Positions 1 to 10,916 of a DNA stretch of 64,000 nt are shown piece by piece. The notes beneath the pieces were generated by a model. The model made no database searches. It was not told where the DNA came from and saw only the letters and a program-made list of their open reading frames with translations. Within the stretch, counting starts at the first letter, position 1. Each line of letters starts with the position of its first letter. The position numbers and the translations under genes were made by a program. Origin of the DNA: Diphasiastrum complanatum (Eukaryota; Streptophyta; Lycopodiopsida; Lycopodiales; Lycopodiaceae); assembly GCA_029204225.1 (NCBI GenBank), contig CM055094.1:19412702-19476701 (forward strand), given 5' to 3'.

Positions 1-365
1 TGAAAACTATGTGGCAGACCTACATGGTAGACCTATGTCCCTTTGTGTGAATATTTTCTGGATCCAAACATCTAGTGTGTGGCTATTAGGCTAGAGATAG
101 CATGATATATTAATCTCAACATCAATTAGAGCGAGCTTCTGATCCATTTAAACACGAAACTTACAAGACAATTTGCTTCATGATGTAAATGTGAATCCAA
201 CTTTTCAACAATTGTGATTCCCTAGTGCACAATGTATCACTATCATCACGTGGCAGAAAGTGATTCACTTTTGTGCATATGTTCCATAGAGATGTGAGAC
301 ACTTTACCGCAAATAGGCTTGAAAAAATTGGAAGGTAATTTGGTTGTACAAGAAGCAAGCGTTAA
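1..365 (+). repeat. Flank module F, copy 1
   Basis: This roughly 365-base module carries the landmark GTCCCTTTGTGTGAATATTT. It recurs near 4549-4920, 17610-17970, 41625-41940, 49145-49450 and 57336-57700. Shorter or inverted copies lie near 13680-13860, 34080-34260, 53190-53370 and 60595-60755. Copies differ by scattered substitutions and small indels. No coding frame is conserved, so it looks like non-coding repeat sequence belonging to the composite units. Here it continues directly into the P leader. Confidence 0.7.
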
Positions 366-570
366 AGATTGTGCTCTCTTTCTCTTACCTTAAATGGCGC
401 AAAAAAGCTACTAGAATATCGAACCAATAATATCACAAGCTACATTCAAATGTGCTAAGATAGCACGAAGTGCAGCACAATTTGCTTATAATAGGCTACT
501 TGGCAAATGATCATAATCAATGGTGAGCTGCAAACTCGATCTTTGCCATTACAAATTAGCCTACACCTGG

Positions 571-579
571 TATAAATAG
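571..579 (+). promoter_or_regulatory. Candidate TATA box of module P
   Basis: TATAAATAG follows a conserved stretch ending in CTACACCTGG and is followed by a conserved leader. The equivalent in another copy lies at 18832-18840. In the 57.7-kb copy it has mutated to TACAAATAG. The position ahead of a long conserved leader fits an RNA polymerase II core promoter. There is no transcript evidence. Confidence 0.4.
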
Positions 580-947
580 CATCATTTCCACCAAAAAGAT
601 ACTTTCAGAGGAAGTTGATTTGTAGAAAAACTAGAATTTCAACCTCATAAAACTCTTTAAGAATCTAGGTCCTTAATCTTTCTCATTTGGTGTAGCTATG
701 TATGTAAGCAAATCTTGCAGAACCATTACAAAAAAGTCCCAATATCATGCTTTACTACCATGCTGCCATGCATGCTTTTTGGAAATGCAAACAACTCTGA
801 TGGGAGAAGATTTGATGCTGGCACTTCCTTCTTCAGGCATGGAAATGGAATTCAGAAGCTTTGAAAAGCTATAGCTTCAAAGGATTGATTTTCTATCTTT
901 TAGTGGCGATCTATCATTCGCTATGACCATGCTTTATTACTCCTTTG

Positions 948-1183
948 CATCCTTGGACACCATCTACATACATCCACCATGGATCCAGAGCGCCATCAAT
1001 CTCCATTTTCAAAAACCCTAAGCTGCCGAGACATGCTACATTACACAAGAATCGTCACATCTACGCATCCTTGGACACCATCTACATACATCCACCGTGG
1101 ATCCAGAGCGCCATCATCATCCATTTTCAAAAATCCTAAGCTGCTGAGACATGCTACATTACACAAAAATCGTCACATCTAGC
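948..1183 (+). repeat. Tandem duplication of 118 bp in module P
   Basis: Two head-to-tail units start with CATCCTTGGACACCATCTAC at 948 and 1066. The same duplication (period 117) is in the P copy at 49766-50000, while P copies at 14.7, 19.2, 33.2, 54.2 and 58.2 kb have a single unit. Copies 1 and 49.7 kb therefore probably share a more recent ancestor. Confidence 0.75.
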
Positions 1184-1437
1184 ACAAGCAAATGCTGAGG
1201 GGTAGTGCTTCTGGAGCTTGTCAAAACCACACATTCAACACCGATTTGGGTTGCCCTCTACTAGTACGTTATCGCGAAGAAACATCATCGTCTCCACATC
1301 CTATCAGAGCGACATTGCTCCAAATTTTTCCACAAATTTCTAGTCTCTATACTCTACCGAGCAAATACTCTACATACACTGCTCATAGAGCCGAGCCCCC
1401 ATACTTTGCAATCACCGTGGACCGAGCTCTCCTCTCT

Positions 1438-2200
1438 TGACCAAGGTTTTCTTGACTTTGAGTTTGCTTCTTCTTGAAGCACTCCGACGCATCTCGTCTT
1501 GCCACAAAAGTAGCATTTGATCTTCGACTTATCCTTCTTTGGCTTGCTCGAGCTTTGACTTGGTTCTTCTTGAATGCAACACCTTTGCCTTTGTATTTTC
1601 TCTTGATCTTGATGAAAATAGCCTTGATCATCTCCATCATTGAGGGAGAGCTTCTCCATCCTTGACTTGATGTGAGTTCTCCTACTCTCCTCGACCATGA
1701 GGAATCCTTGAGATCTTCAACTGAAGGCAACTTGCCCATGATTGCATAGCCTTGCACCAAGTTAGCAAAATCCATACTTAAACCATTCAAGATTGGTTGA
1801 ACAAGTTCACTTTCCTTAATAGAATCTCCTATGTAAGCAAACTCTTTGTTTAAGTCCTTAACTCCTCAGCACATATGGATTTGATTCTTCAAGGATATCA
1901 CCCTTGAAGTATTCTTGGATTCATATATCTTTTGAAGAGTTTCCATGATTCTTGAGCCAAGATGCCAAGCACCTACCTCCTTAAGAAGCTCATGAGCTAC
2001 ATTCATTTTTATACAATGGAGAGCAACCTTCCACCTCTTTTGTATTTTGTAGCTTCTTGAGGGTGAATAGGCTCATCCTCTTCGCCACTCGCTATATCCA
2101 TTAGATCTTGTAAAATAAGGATTGATTCCATTCTTAGCTTTCAAAATGAATAATTAGAAGCATTCAATCTATCATGTGAATCCAAAAGATATGCATTCAT
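1438..2200 (-). pseudogene. Copia-2 gag remnant
   Basis: Reading the minus strand from 2200, broken frames give a Ty1/copia Gag N-terminus (NAYLLDSHDRLN, then KLRMES and LMDIASGEEDEP). Next come the LVQGYAIMGKLPS block, a lysine-rich linker (KGKGVAFKK) and a damaged CCHC knuckle followed by FKKKQTQSQ. Intact Gag of this family would coat the element RNA in cytoplasmic particles. Several stops and frameshifts make it dead. Better-preserved relatives lie at 16403-17325 and 56103-57051. It ends abruptly at the join with module P. Confidence 0.75.
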
Positions 2201-2414
2201 TGCTCTTGACTGCCTCCTCCTTGATCTCGACTTCACAAGGATATAGGATTCACCTAACCTGAACCAAAAGGAATCATATGCACATAAATATGCCTCTTCA
2301 AATCATTCCTACGAGATCAGTTGAATCATCATGCAATAATCAATCCAAATATCTCACAAATCAAGCAAAATTGAACACAATCTTGACTAGAATTGCATTC
2401 ACTTGATGAGCACT
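2201..2414 (-). other. Copia-2 leader upstream of gag
   Basis: This non-coding sequence sits upstream of the gag start on the minus strand. It recurs next to gag remnants near 17320-17510 and 57045-57235, and again at 4250-4440. It abuts the LTR at 2415 here. In the other copies it runs into a different sequence (GGGCTGACCCTAAAATTTAA) leading to module F. Confidence 0.5.
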
Positions 2415-3179
2415 TGTCACCACATTTATCCTGAACTAGGACATCAGCAAACTCCCCTTTATTGCCCACTTTTCCACTAGTAGGAGGTTGGGGTTCTTTT
2501 TGATAAAAATACACGCAAATAAATCCATTTGATTCTAGAAATGATGGAGAAAGCACCTACTTAAAATCCAAACAAGATCTAGAAGCTAGATTACTAATCA
2601 ATGCATTGATTCCTAGTTTATCTTGGCTTGAACTCCATGAATTATCTCAAAAACTCTTCACACATGTGGATGTACGGCTTTGCTGCTGCCTGCATACTAT
2701 CCTGCAACTCCAATCTCATTCAATGATTATAAAAAATCATAAGCCAATTGCATTCATCAGTCAAATCATAGACTCAAACTAGTCAAGAAGGAAAATCTCA
2801 ATTTTGCTCATAATTGGATGAAAATCCCATCACATACTTATACATGTAGAGCTCGAATTTGAGCGTATTACGGCTTCTATGTAATCATCACAACCTAACC
2901 CTAACATCCAACCTAAAGATCCAGTTGATCCATTCTATTTAGGGTCGATACCTCGAGATCCAAAAAACAATGCAAAAATTGCTATTTTAAGATCCTACTT
3001 TTTTTCTACCCTATATCTATGCACTCTTTGGACACATTCCAAAGGTACCATTCCAAATCTAGGTTAATAATTTGACTTAGAATAAGGTATCCTATGCTTT
3101 TGGCATGTGTGACATCCCAAATGGCCTCAAAGTCATTTACAAGTGGAATTTATGCAAACTAGCTTGTGTAAATTTAACA
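2415..3179 (-). mobile_element. Copia-2 LTR, 765 bp
   Basis: On the plus strand it begins TGTCACCACATTTATCC and ends GTGTAAATTTAACA. It is followed by CTCCTCCTC, which on the minus strand is a purine tract GAGGAGGAG directly upstream of the LTR. A second copy of the same length lies at 52302-53066. The adjacent minus-strand sequence encodes the end of copia RNase H, so this is the 3' LTR of a minus-strand element. The left end is placed where the two copies begin to match and is less certain than the right end. Confidence 0.7.
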
Positions 3180-3485
3180 CTCCTCCTCACAACTAGTTTG
3201 AAGATAACATAGAATTGCTATCAACCCTAGGGCTGACCTTAACTTCACAAATGCAGCTCTTTGAAGTGGTTTAGTGAGGATATCAGCAACACATTCACTA
3301 CTTGCCACATGCTCCAAAGATATCTCCTTAGATTGCACCTCCTCTGACACAAAATGATGAGAGATCTCGATATGTTTTGGTCTTGCATGGAAGATAGGTG
3401 TTGGACTGAAATGTTGTCACTGTAGAGAGTTGGAACATCATATAAACTTTGCTAAGGATCTTCGAAGTCCTAAGGCAAGCTCCTC
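3180..3485 (-). pseudogene. Copia-2 RNase H C-terminal remnant
   Basis: Minus-strand translation gives ARPKHIEISHHFV, then SLEHVASSECVADILTKPL, the conserved C-terminal end of copia RNase H. The frame then runs toward the purine tract and LTR. Upstream, the DNIS.QHL.S block corresponds to the aspartate-bearing CDN motif region, but in a shifted frame. The whole reverse transcriptase and most of integrase are missing: at about 3486 the sequence jumps to the protease and pre-integrase region. This is an internally deleted element. Confidence 0.75.
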
Positions 3486-4193
3486 CTTGCACATGATCTA
3501 CATGGATTTTGAGTTGATGTGGCCAAGTCCTCTGTGCCATAGAATATGGTTGGATAGCTTGGTCTCCCTGGCTAGCATCACAATATTAGCATCCACATAG
3601 GCATCTAGTTTGAACAATCTTCCAAACCTTATGCCTTTAGCAATGATCTTGCCATCCTTCTCGATGTTACATGTATTTGTGGCAAACTCCACAATCAAAC
3701 CATTGTCAAGCAATTGTCCCACACTAAGCAAGTTCTTAGTGATACTAGAAATGTAAAGTACTCCATCAATCTTGATTTTCCTTGAAAATACCAAGCATAA
3801 AGGTATGGATCCTATTCCTTCGATCTTACGAGCATAATTATTTGATGTAAAAATTGACTTGACAGGCCCTTCATAGGTAGATAAGGTTGAAAAATACTCC
3901 CTCTTACTTGTCATGTGGGAGCTAGTCCCACTATCTATCCACCAAGGGTCTTCACCTCTTATGCTTGAAGAAGAGAAACTTGGCATCATGACGAAATCTT
4001 CATGAGAGCTCTCCTCCTCCTCTTGACCAAGATTTGCTGGACTTTGAGTTTGCTTTTTCTTGAATAGATGCAAAATAGAAATGATTAAAAGACTAGATAT
4101 CCCACTACCTAGGGACTTGATAAAGCTCAAAACGCGACCTCTCAATAAGATCCTCCCGATCTTAAGCCAAATCATATCTAGTAATGTTAACAA
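3486..4193 (-). pseudogene. Copia-2 protease and pre-integrase remnant
   Basis: A 231-residue open frame ends at 3498. It contains a gag tail (FKKKQTQS), the copia protease site DPWWIDSG (catalytic aspartate in DSG), the pre-integrase block SITKNLLSVGQLLDNG, and the start of the integrase zinc region (LWHRGLGHIN). The first roughly 45 residues, before FKKKQ near 4060, do not resemble copia and come from fused sequence. Same family as the fragments at 16183-16620, 31300-31745 and 55880-56330. It is truncated at both ends. Confidence 0.75.
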
Positions 4194-4548
4194 GAATGGA
4201 AACTAGCTTGAATTTGCATAAAAATTGGATGTAGAACTGCCTCCTCCTTGATCTCGACTTCACAAGGATATAGGATTCACCTAACCTGAACCAAAAGGAA
4301 TCATATGCACATAAATATGCCTCTTCAAATAATTCCTACAAGATCAGTTGAATCATCAAGCAATAATCAATCCAAACTATGTCACAAATCAAGCAAAATT
4401 GAACACAATCTTGACTAGAATTGCATTCACTTGATGAGCAATTGGCAAGAACTTTGGGCTGACCCTAAAATTTAATTTCTAAGATCTCAATAAGTCTAAG
4501 AACTAACTATCACAGTACCAAAGATAAGGATCTACCTTCCTTTTGATT
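4061..4548. other. Junction region with second Copia-2 leader copy
   Basis: The first roughly 190 bases match nothing else I recognised here. From about 4235 the Copia-2 gag leader appears a second time (compare 2225-2414). It is followed by the GGGCTGACCCTAAAATTTAA stretch that links to module F in the other units. There is no gene. Confidence 0.5.
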
Positions 4549-5689
4549 GATTGAGAACTACGTGGCAGACCTACGTGGTAGACCTGTGTCCCTCTGTGTG
4601 AATATTTTCTAGATCCAAACATCTAGTGTGTGGCTATTAGGCTAGAGATAGCATGATATATTAATCTCAACATCCATTGGAGTGAGCTTTCGATCCACTT
4701 GAACACGAAACTTACAAGACTATTTGCTTCATGATGTAAATCTGAATCCAACTTATCAACAATGTGATTCCCTAGTGCACAATGTATCACTATCATCACG
4801 TGGCAGAAAGTGATTCACTTTTGTGCATATGTTCCATAGAGATGTGAGACACTTTACCGCGAATAGGCTTGAAAAAATTGGAAGGTAATTTGGTTGTACA
4901 AGAAGCAAGCGTTAAAAAATGAAGGGGCCTAGACAAATTTTTTCAAGGTTATGTCCTTGGAGATGGCCAATAATCAACTCCAAGCATCTACGATGAACTA
5001 CAACAACACTTGGCTTAACACACAAGCTTCAAACTTTCAAGACTTCTTCAGGAACTACAAAGAACATGTTTAAGCTTAAAGACAAGTGGATGCAAAAACA
5101 TCAGTATGTCTTGAAAACTTCCATACATGTGTATACATTGTTAATTTTAGAGCCACATGCAAAGGGGGGTACCATTATGGTGCATTTTAGAGTAAGGGAT
5201 CAAGCAAATACTTATAAAACTGGTATAGGGCAAGTTAGACACAATGATAAATTCATGAGAACAAGTTAATGAAGCTCAAAAAGTCATTTGGGGTGAGATC
5301 TTGCCGAGTCCCAATTTGTTACCTTGCTATTTGTGAACTTGCCCCAAGATAAGGTGAAAAAAAACTTTTAATATTACGAATGACAACCACGAAGCTATCA
5401 TAGTTTCAATCAACATCGATATAATTAAACAACAAAAATCATCACATACATGCAAACAAGATGGCAAACACTCATCAATTTTTCTGTGCATGATTCGAGC
5501 CGGAGTGTCTTCATGCCCAAATTCCTAAAAATTGGAGATACCGGAACAACAAATTTACATTTTTCTAGAACCTATTGCATCATTATTTGATTGTGCTCTC
5601 TTTCTCTTACCTTAAATGGTGCAAAAAAGCTACTAGAATATCGAACCAATAATATCACAAGCTACATTCAAATGTGCTAAGATAACACT
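4549..5689 (+). repeat. Modules F and M, copy 2
   Basis: Module F (4549-4920) is followed by module M (about 4920-5689), with landmarks GGCAAGTTAGACACAATGAT and CTTGCCGAGTCCCAATTTGT. M recurs near 17970-18650, 41950-42530, 49440-49750, 14236-14500 and 53735-54020, and inverted near 33430-33700 and 59925-60200. Short ORFs here are not conserved between copies. It ends with the start of P and jumps at about 5690 to the X tail. Confidence 0.65.
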
Positions 5690-5815
5690 GGTCCAACCAC
5701 CACCAACACAACAATCCAGGCAAAGGACCAAGACATGAGCGAAGCGTCATGCTTCATCAGATGAAACAGACTCAGATGATATGGAGCTTGACCTCACTAG
5801 TAACGTATGTAGTTA
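5690..5815 (+). pseudogene. X family, C-terminal tail only
   Basis: This fragment matches the end of the X reading frame seen complete near 20690-20826. It has a proline/glutamine-rich piece, a basic cluster (RTKT-type, RKRTKIRAKRH in the fuller copy), then an acidic end (SSDETD.DD). The basic cluster could act as a nuclear localisation signal. The rest of X is missing. Confidence 0.55.
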
Positions 5816-6351
5816 ATTGGAAGTTGGATAGCCGCAACGCGTGGGGTCCATACTTCAAGATTCTATTTTCTACCATTAACTAACATAACTTCTCATGTAA
5901 ATGCAAATCGTATTGCACATCAAAGTTTTCTTTCCATCTACTCAAAGCGTTCACATCAAAGAAAAACAGTCTTATCGATCTGAAAATCATAGCAAGAACC
6001 TTTGAATATTTTGGACCACAATGAGCGCCAACGTGAATCTTGAAATTCAGAAAATACGGAGTGTGTTGGATCAAATGTAGTGGCAAGTTTATTTCAGACT
6101 TTTGCAATTCAAAAATTTCCAATTTCAACACACATCTATTGAAATAATATTTGGCCTATTTTGCTCATAACTGCAAAGCTTTGATTTTGCATATAAAGCA
6201 AGGAACTTGGAGTGTGATGCATCAAAAAGAGTGCCAAGGTCATTTCAAACTTTTCCAATTAATTTTTTTTTTATAAGTAAGACGAGTTTTAATAGCTTAC
6301 AAGATATATAACAAGTTGTTTTTCTACAAGATTAATCTATCGATTATTAAG
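5816..6351. repeat. Module Y copy 1, proximal part
   Basis: It matches 20827-21363 nearly base for base, about 95% by eye. A T-rich run near 6265 is followed by AAGACGAGTTTTAATAGC. No convincing coding frame: the minus-strand ORF at 5880-6131 differs in its start from the copy at 20892-21119 and is AT-rich. Confidence 0.7.
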
Positions 6352-6667
6352 ATGTCTAAATATCATCTCCATATTGATCTTCCCACAGAATATGCTCCAC
6401 TATCAAGAAAAAATCTGAAAGGATCCACCTTACCAGCTCACCAAAGGACGAAAGACAGGAAACAAGTTTCAAACAGGTTTTAAAGAAGATCATGAAATTC
6501 TATTTTGGATTTTTAGTAAAATAGAATATCCAGAGTTAATTAAGAATCATATGAGCAACACACCACTCAATGTTCCTAGAATAGGTGATTTTAAGGTGGA
6601 ATGGCATTTGGTTCACACACCAAGAGCTACAGGGAGTGAAAATCCAAAACTTAGCGGAATGTTTTAA
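6352..6667 (+). pseudogene. Y ORF fragment, copy 1
   Basis: An ATG opens MSKYHLHIDLPTEYAPLSRK, which runs into a stop. A frame one base over continues to TAA at 6665-6667 with TPLNVPRIGDFKVEWHLVHT and PRATGSENPKLSGMF. The copy at 21364-21679 has exactly the same length and the same frame break, with a few conservative replacements. Either a small intron or a frameshift predating the duplication explains it. I do not recognise the product, and no domain is evident. Confidence 0.4.
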
Positions 6668-7150
6668 CTGATCAAACAACATTCAGATAGCTAAAACCAA
6701 TAAAACCCAAGCCGTACACTCGTCGATCCAACAGCGGATCAGATCTATGCCGCGTAATACAACCGTCCACACGTGTGAGACCACACGTGCTACAATACAC
6801 GTCAATCTGCCATTCGGCCACGTGCCCACACGTGCGAGCTAACACATGCCAGAACACACGTCACCAAACCATTCGACCACATGGCCACATGTGCAAGTTT
6901 CACACATGAGGATACAGAAGTGTTGTCCCACACGTCAGGTACTGATTGGGCCACGTGACCACACCTGCAGGCCGATACGTGCAAGAACACATGTCGTTGA
7001 TCCATTCGGCCACGTGTCCCCATGTGGGATCCCACACGTGTTGATCCAGACGTGCAGTTTCACACATGCGTATACAAACGTGTGGTTCCACATGTCAGCT
7101 ACTGACTGGGCCACGTGTCGCTGGGATTCACACGTGCCAACTTTTTTCTC
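6668..7150 (+). promoter_or_regulatory. Dense ACGTG (G-box/ABRE-like) cluster, Y copy 1
   Basis: Between 6779 and 7137 I count 15 ACGT cores, nine of them full CACGTG palindromes, where chance predicts one or two. CACGTG is the G-box bound by plant bZIP and bHLH factors, and ACGTG is the core of abscisic-acid response elements. The cluster ends just upstream of a TATA box at 7152. The equivalent cluster is at 21780-22150. ORFs across this interval on both strands are by-products of the repeated motif. Confidence 0.6.
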
Positions 7151-7151
7151 C

Positions 7152-7158
7152 TATATAA
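7152..7158 (+). promoter_or_regulatory. TATA box downstream of ACGTG cluster
   Basis: TATATAA lies in the context TCCTATATAAGTCC, 15-20 bases downstream of the last CACGTG, and is identical in Y copy 2 at 22164-22170. Position and context fit a polymerase II core promoter. The transcript would begin near 7180. Confidence 0.5.
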
Positions 7159-7180
7159 GTCCATTCCCGGGGATTGTACA

Positions 7181-7252
7181 ATGGCCGGTGATTCCAAGGA
7201 TTTCAGAAAGGTCAACATACGACGAGTTGAGGCTACAACTACAACCACATAG
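7181..7252 (+). CDS. Conserved 23-residue mini-ORF after the Y promoter
   Basis: It encodes MAGDSKDFRKVNIRRVEATT followed by three threonines and TAG. The copy at 22193-22264 keeps the same length, start and stop, with K to R and A to T changes. It is the first ATG after the TATA box. It may be an upstream ORF or the 5' end of a lost larger gene. No function can be assigned. Confidence 0.3.
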   Translation: MAGDSKDFRKVNIRRVEATTTTT

Positions 7253-8400
<1,148 letters not shown>

Positions 8401-9088
8401 TTATAATGTTCACACGTGTGGAATCAAGATCTACAAGAAAATCAACATTCTACACATAGAAAACCAAGATAGAGAAAATCACATGAGATGGACATAAGAG
8501 ATGAATTCTCCACAAAGAAAGAAAGTTTGATGATTATTTCTCGACTTAGGTACAACTATTTATAGCTTCCAAAATGTCATTTGGCCACTTGCCCCAAACT
8601 TGACCTAATTTGGAAACTTCTAGATACTTTATCAAAAACCTAGAAAATCTAGTCTAGATGCAATGTACCAAAATTAGCCAATTAGAATGGGTCCAAACTT
8701 GACCTCATCCACTGATCTACTTGCCAGAGGTAGTTAAACCACTATTTAGGCCCTTATTAACAAATATGAAACTAACTCGAAGTTGAGATTCATTTTGGCC
8801 TCCAAAATTGCCAAATGAAAAACCAAACTAGTTGACAATTTTTAACACCATGTCCTCTAGACAACTCCATTGATGAATACAATTTATAGGTTTTTGAAAG
8901 CAGTGTACCAAAATTTAGCCAATTAGAATGGGTCCAAACTCGACCTCATCCACTTATCTACTTGCCAGAGGTAGTTAAACCACTATTTAGGCCCTTATTA
9001 ACAAATATGAAACTAACTCGAAGTTGAGATTCATTTTGGCCTCCAAAATTGCCAAATAAAAAACCAAACTAGTTGACAATTTTTCACA
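8401..9088 (-). mobile_element. Copia-3 LTR-like sequence with internal tandem duplication
   Basis: The right end GTTGACAATTTTTCACA equals the right end of the Copia-1 LTR. Inside are a matching minus-strand TATA region (CTATTTATAGCTTCC on the plus strand) and the shared context TTGGCCACTTG. The remainder is clearly diverged from Copia-1, so this is a related family. Bases 8658-8898 are duplicated at 8899-9139 (period 240-241). The left end is not definable by eye. The motif GAGGTAGTTAAACCACTATT is the empty form of the site where Copia-1 inserted. Confidence 0.5.
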
Positions 9089-9139
9089 CCATGTCCTCTA
9101 GACATCTCCATTGATGAATACAATTTATAAGTTTTTGAA
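8658..9139. repeat. Tandem duplication of about 240 bp in Copia-3 LTR
   Basis: GTACCAAAAT occurs at 8665 and 8905, and the following about 235 bases repeat with few differences. A further single diverged copy lies at 44940-45180. Confidence 0.8.
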
Positions 9140-10019
9140 AGCAATTTCGAATGCAATCAGGGTCATGTTTTAGCTCATTGATCTCTCTTTCACATTACAA
9201 AAGTTTTTAAAATACATCGTTCTAGGATTCAAGAATGGATTTTGGAATGAATTATATTTCATTGAAGTTTGAACGAGCTTGGAAATTTGAAGATTGAATG
9301 AAGCTGTAATCTAGGATTTTCAAAACTCAAAGTTGTTCATGCAAATTAAGTCATTTTTGTTAATATATTAAAATGTTGTAATGTAGGGTTTCCAAAAACA
9401 AATTGAAAATTTGTTTAAAAAAAATGCTTATTCCTTGTTACACGACTAAATAACATATAGTTAAAAAGCATATAATGAATCTATGCTATGTTGCAAACAT
9501 ATGCAAGTTACATTGCATTCATTCACACTTCACAAATCATTGGAATTTGAATTTGAACAAAATCATTGAAATGAGTAGATCAATGTTTAAATGAAGCGGT
9601 AAATATTATAATCTTCCCATTTAATTCAATTATATCTATATATTATTGGTGCATTAATAGGATAAAAACTCGTTATTATTATTTTCTTTGTTTCTATTGA
9701 TTCAAGCAAGCACAACTCGTCTAGATGATGACCACAATGCCTCTAAGGAGAAAGAGTTTTTCATTTTTTTTTAACTTTGATTTTTCTTCAATTTCAAATT
9801 TAATGATCTTCCCATGTGTGGTGAGTTGGTGTCTGCACTTGAGTTGGGCTTGTACACTCAAGTTTGATTCTTTGCAATCCCCCCAAATTAATATAAAAAG
9901 TAACATTATTCTCAAAGCATGTACTATGAGCTAAAAACAACACTTGGAGAGTAAAGAGTTAGGAATATGTCAAACACTTTTACACCTAGTATTTGGCAAG
10001 ATCGGATTCTTTGCGATAA
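9140..10019. other. No gene; relics of internal and flank repeats
   Basis: The first roughly 170 bases (9140-9312) recur at 45180-45345. Bases 9765-9880 are the inverted partner of 8262-8365. Bases 9880-10000 recur inverted near 23690-23810. Otherwise the sequence is AT-rich without a supported gene. Confidence 0.5.
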
Positions 10020-10035
10020 CCCCCCCCCCCCCCCC
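10020..10035. repeat. Poly-C run, 16 bases
   Basis: A homopolymer C run. Similar runs occur at 13445-13459 and, as poly-G, at 23802-23810, inside repeat modules. Confidence 0.95.
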
Positions 10036-10485
10036 AATTCTTAATATAACTTCTCAAAGCATCTAGTACGAGCTACAAACAACACTTGGTAAGTCTTAAG
10101 ACTTGGAGAGTAAAGAGTTATGCATTTGTCAAATACTTTTACACCTAGCATTTGGCAAGTTAGACGCAATGGTAGTAATTATAAGAATGAGTTAGACAAG
10201 CTTGTGAAGCCATCTAGAGGTGATTTGTTGTTTAGTTGCCTAGCTACATATCAAGCTACCCCAAGTTACCAAACAGTTTACTATTATTTTGAGTAACAAC
10301 CATGAAGCTATCATGTTTTGAAATGACATCAATATATTAAGCTACTCCCAAGTTGACCCTTTCCCAGGAAGCTTCTCTCTTGAAACTATAGCAAAAAGCT
10401 CTTATTCAAAGGAACAGTCAAGGGTCGATTACTTACCATACGAGATGAAGACCAACAAGTAGGGCAAGGAAAGAAGATGTACGGT
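10036..10485. other. No gene; distal flank of module Z copy A
   Basis: From about 10350 this matches the start of Z in the copy at 63900-64000 (inverted), including TATAGCAAAAAGCTCTTATT. The part before 10350 has only short repeat matches. Nothing coding is visible. Confidence 0.5.
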
Positions 10486-10698
10486 TTACTTTGCTATGTG
10501 CTTGGAGGTATGCTGAGCATGCTTGGAACATGAAGAACATGTGTTTTCAAAAAATATTAGTAGTCTCACAAAAAGGCTTGGAGTAACATTAGAATTTGGA
10601 AGTGGTGCGCCTACTTTGGATGGATGATCACTAACAAACAATTTCTGTCTAGTCCTTTTGCTGTGATATGTTCCCTCTTGTCGATATGATATTTTCAT
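10486..10698 (-). CDS. Z-associated 70-residue ORF, copy A
   Basis: It begins MKISYRQEGTYHSKRTRQKL and ends KHAQHTSKHIAK. The ORF is kept at the same length at 63690-63902 (plus) and within 46505-46831 (minus), with mostly conservative replacements. It is basic and has a short hydrophobic stretch (SLFVRLLIFFE). It could be a terminal exon of the Z gene, separated from the repeat-encoding part by about 150-600 bases of non-coding sequence. No family is recognised. Confidence 0.4.
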   Translation of the reverse strand: MKISYRQEGTYHSKRTRQKLFVSDHPSKVGAPLPNSNVTPSLFVRLLIFFENTCSSCSKHAQHTSKHIAK

Positions 10699-10916
10699 TG
10701 TGTGTCTAAATATTTTTTGAACAGAATATGTGTAACCTAATTATTGTTGATTTTGATTTAATGGGCATTCAATGTTCATTTAATACATTAAATCAAATAT
10801 CAACGATGAGAACATATATATATACACAACGGGAAGAAGGTATATCTAGATCATAGATTATGAACTAAAGTGGACATTTCAAAAGCAGTGGAGAGATAGA
10901 TTAGCAGTTGAGTGCC
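10699..10916. other. Non-coding spacer of module Z
   Basis: AT-rich spacer with a TATATATATA run near 10816. It is conserved in Z copies B (46700-46930) and D (63480-63690). No gene is visible. Confidence 0.5.

Larger units (their letters stand above)
366..1437 (+). repeat. Leader module P, copy 1 (with TATA box)
   Basis: This module precedes the X ORF in complete units. Other copies start near 14480, 18600, 49735, 54010 and 57700 on the plus strand, and near 33430 on the minus strand. It begins with a promoter-like stretch containing TATAAATAG and continues into a leader rich in short ORFs that are not conserved between copies. At 1437 it breaks off at GGACCGAGCT and joins antisense copia gag sequence, so this copy has no X ORF. 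The junction falls at a short shared GAGCTC-like sequence, suggesting a microhomology join. Confidence 0.65.
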
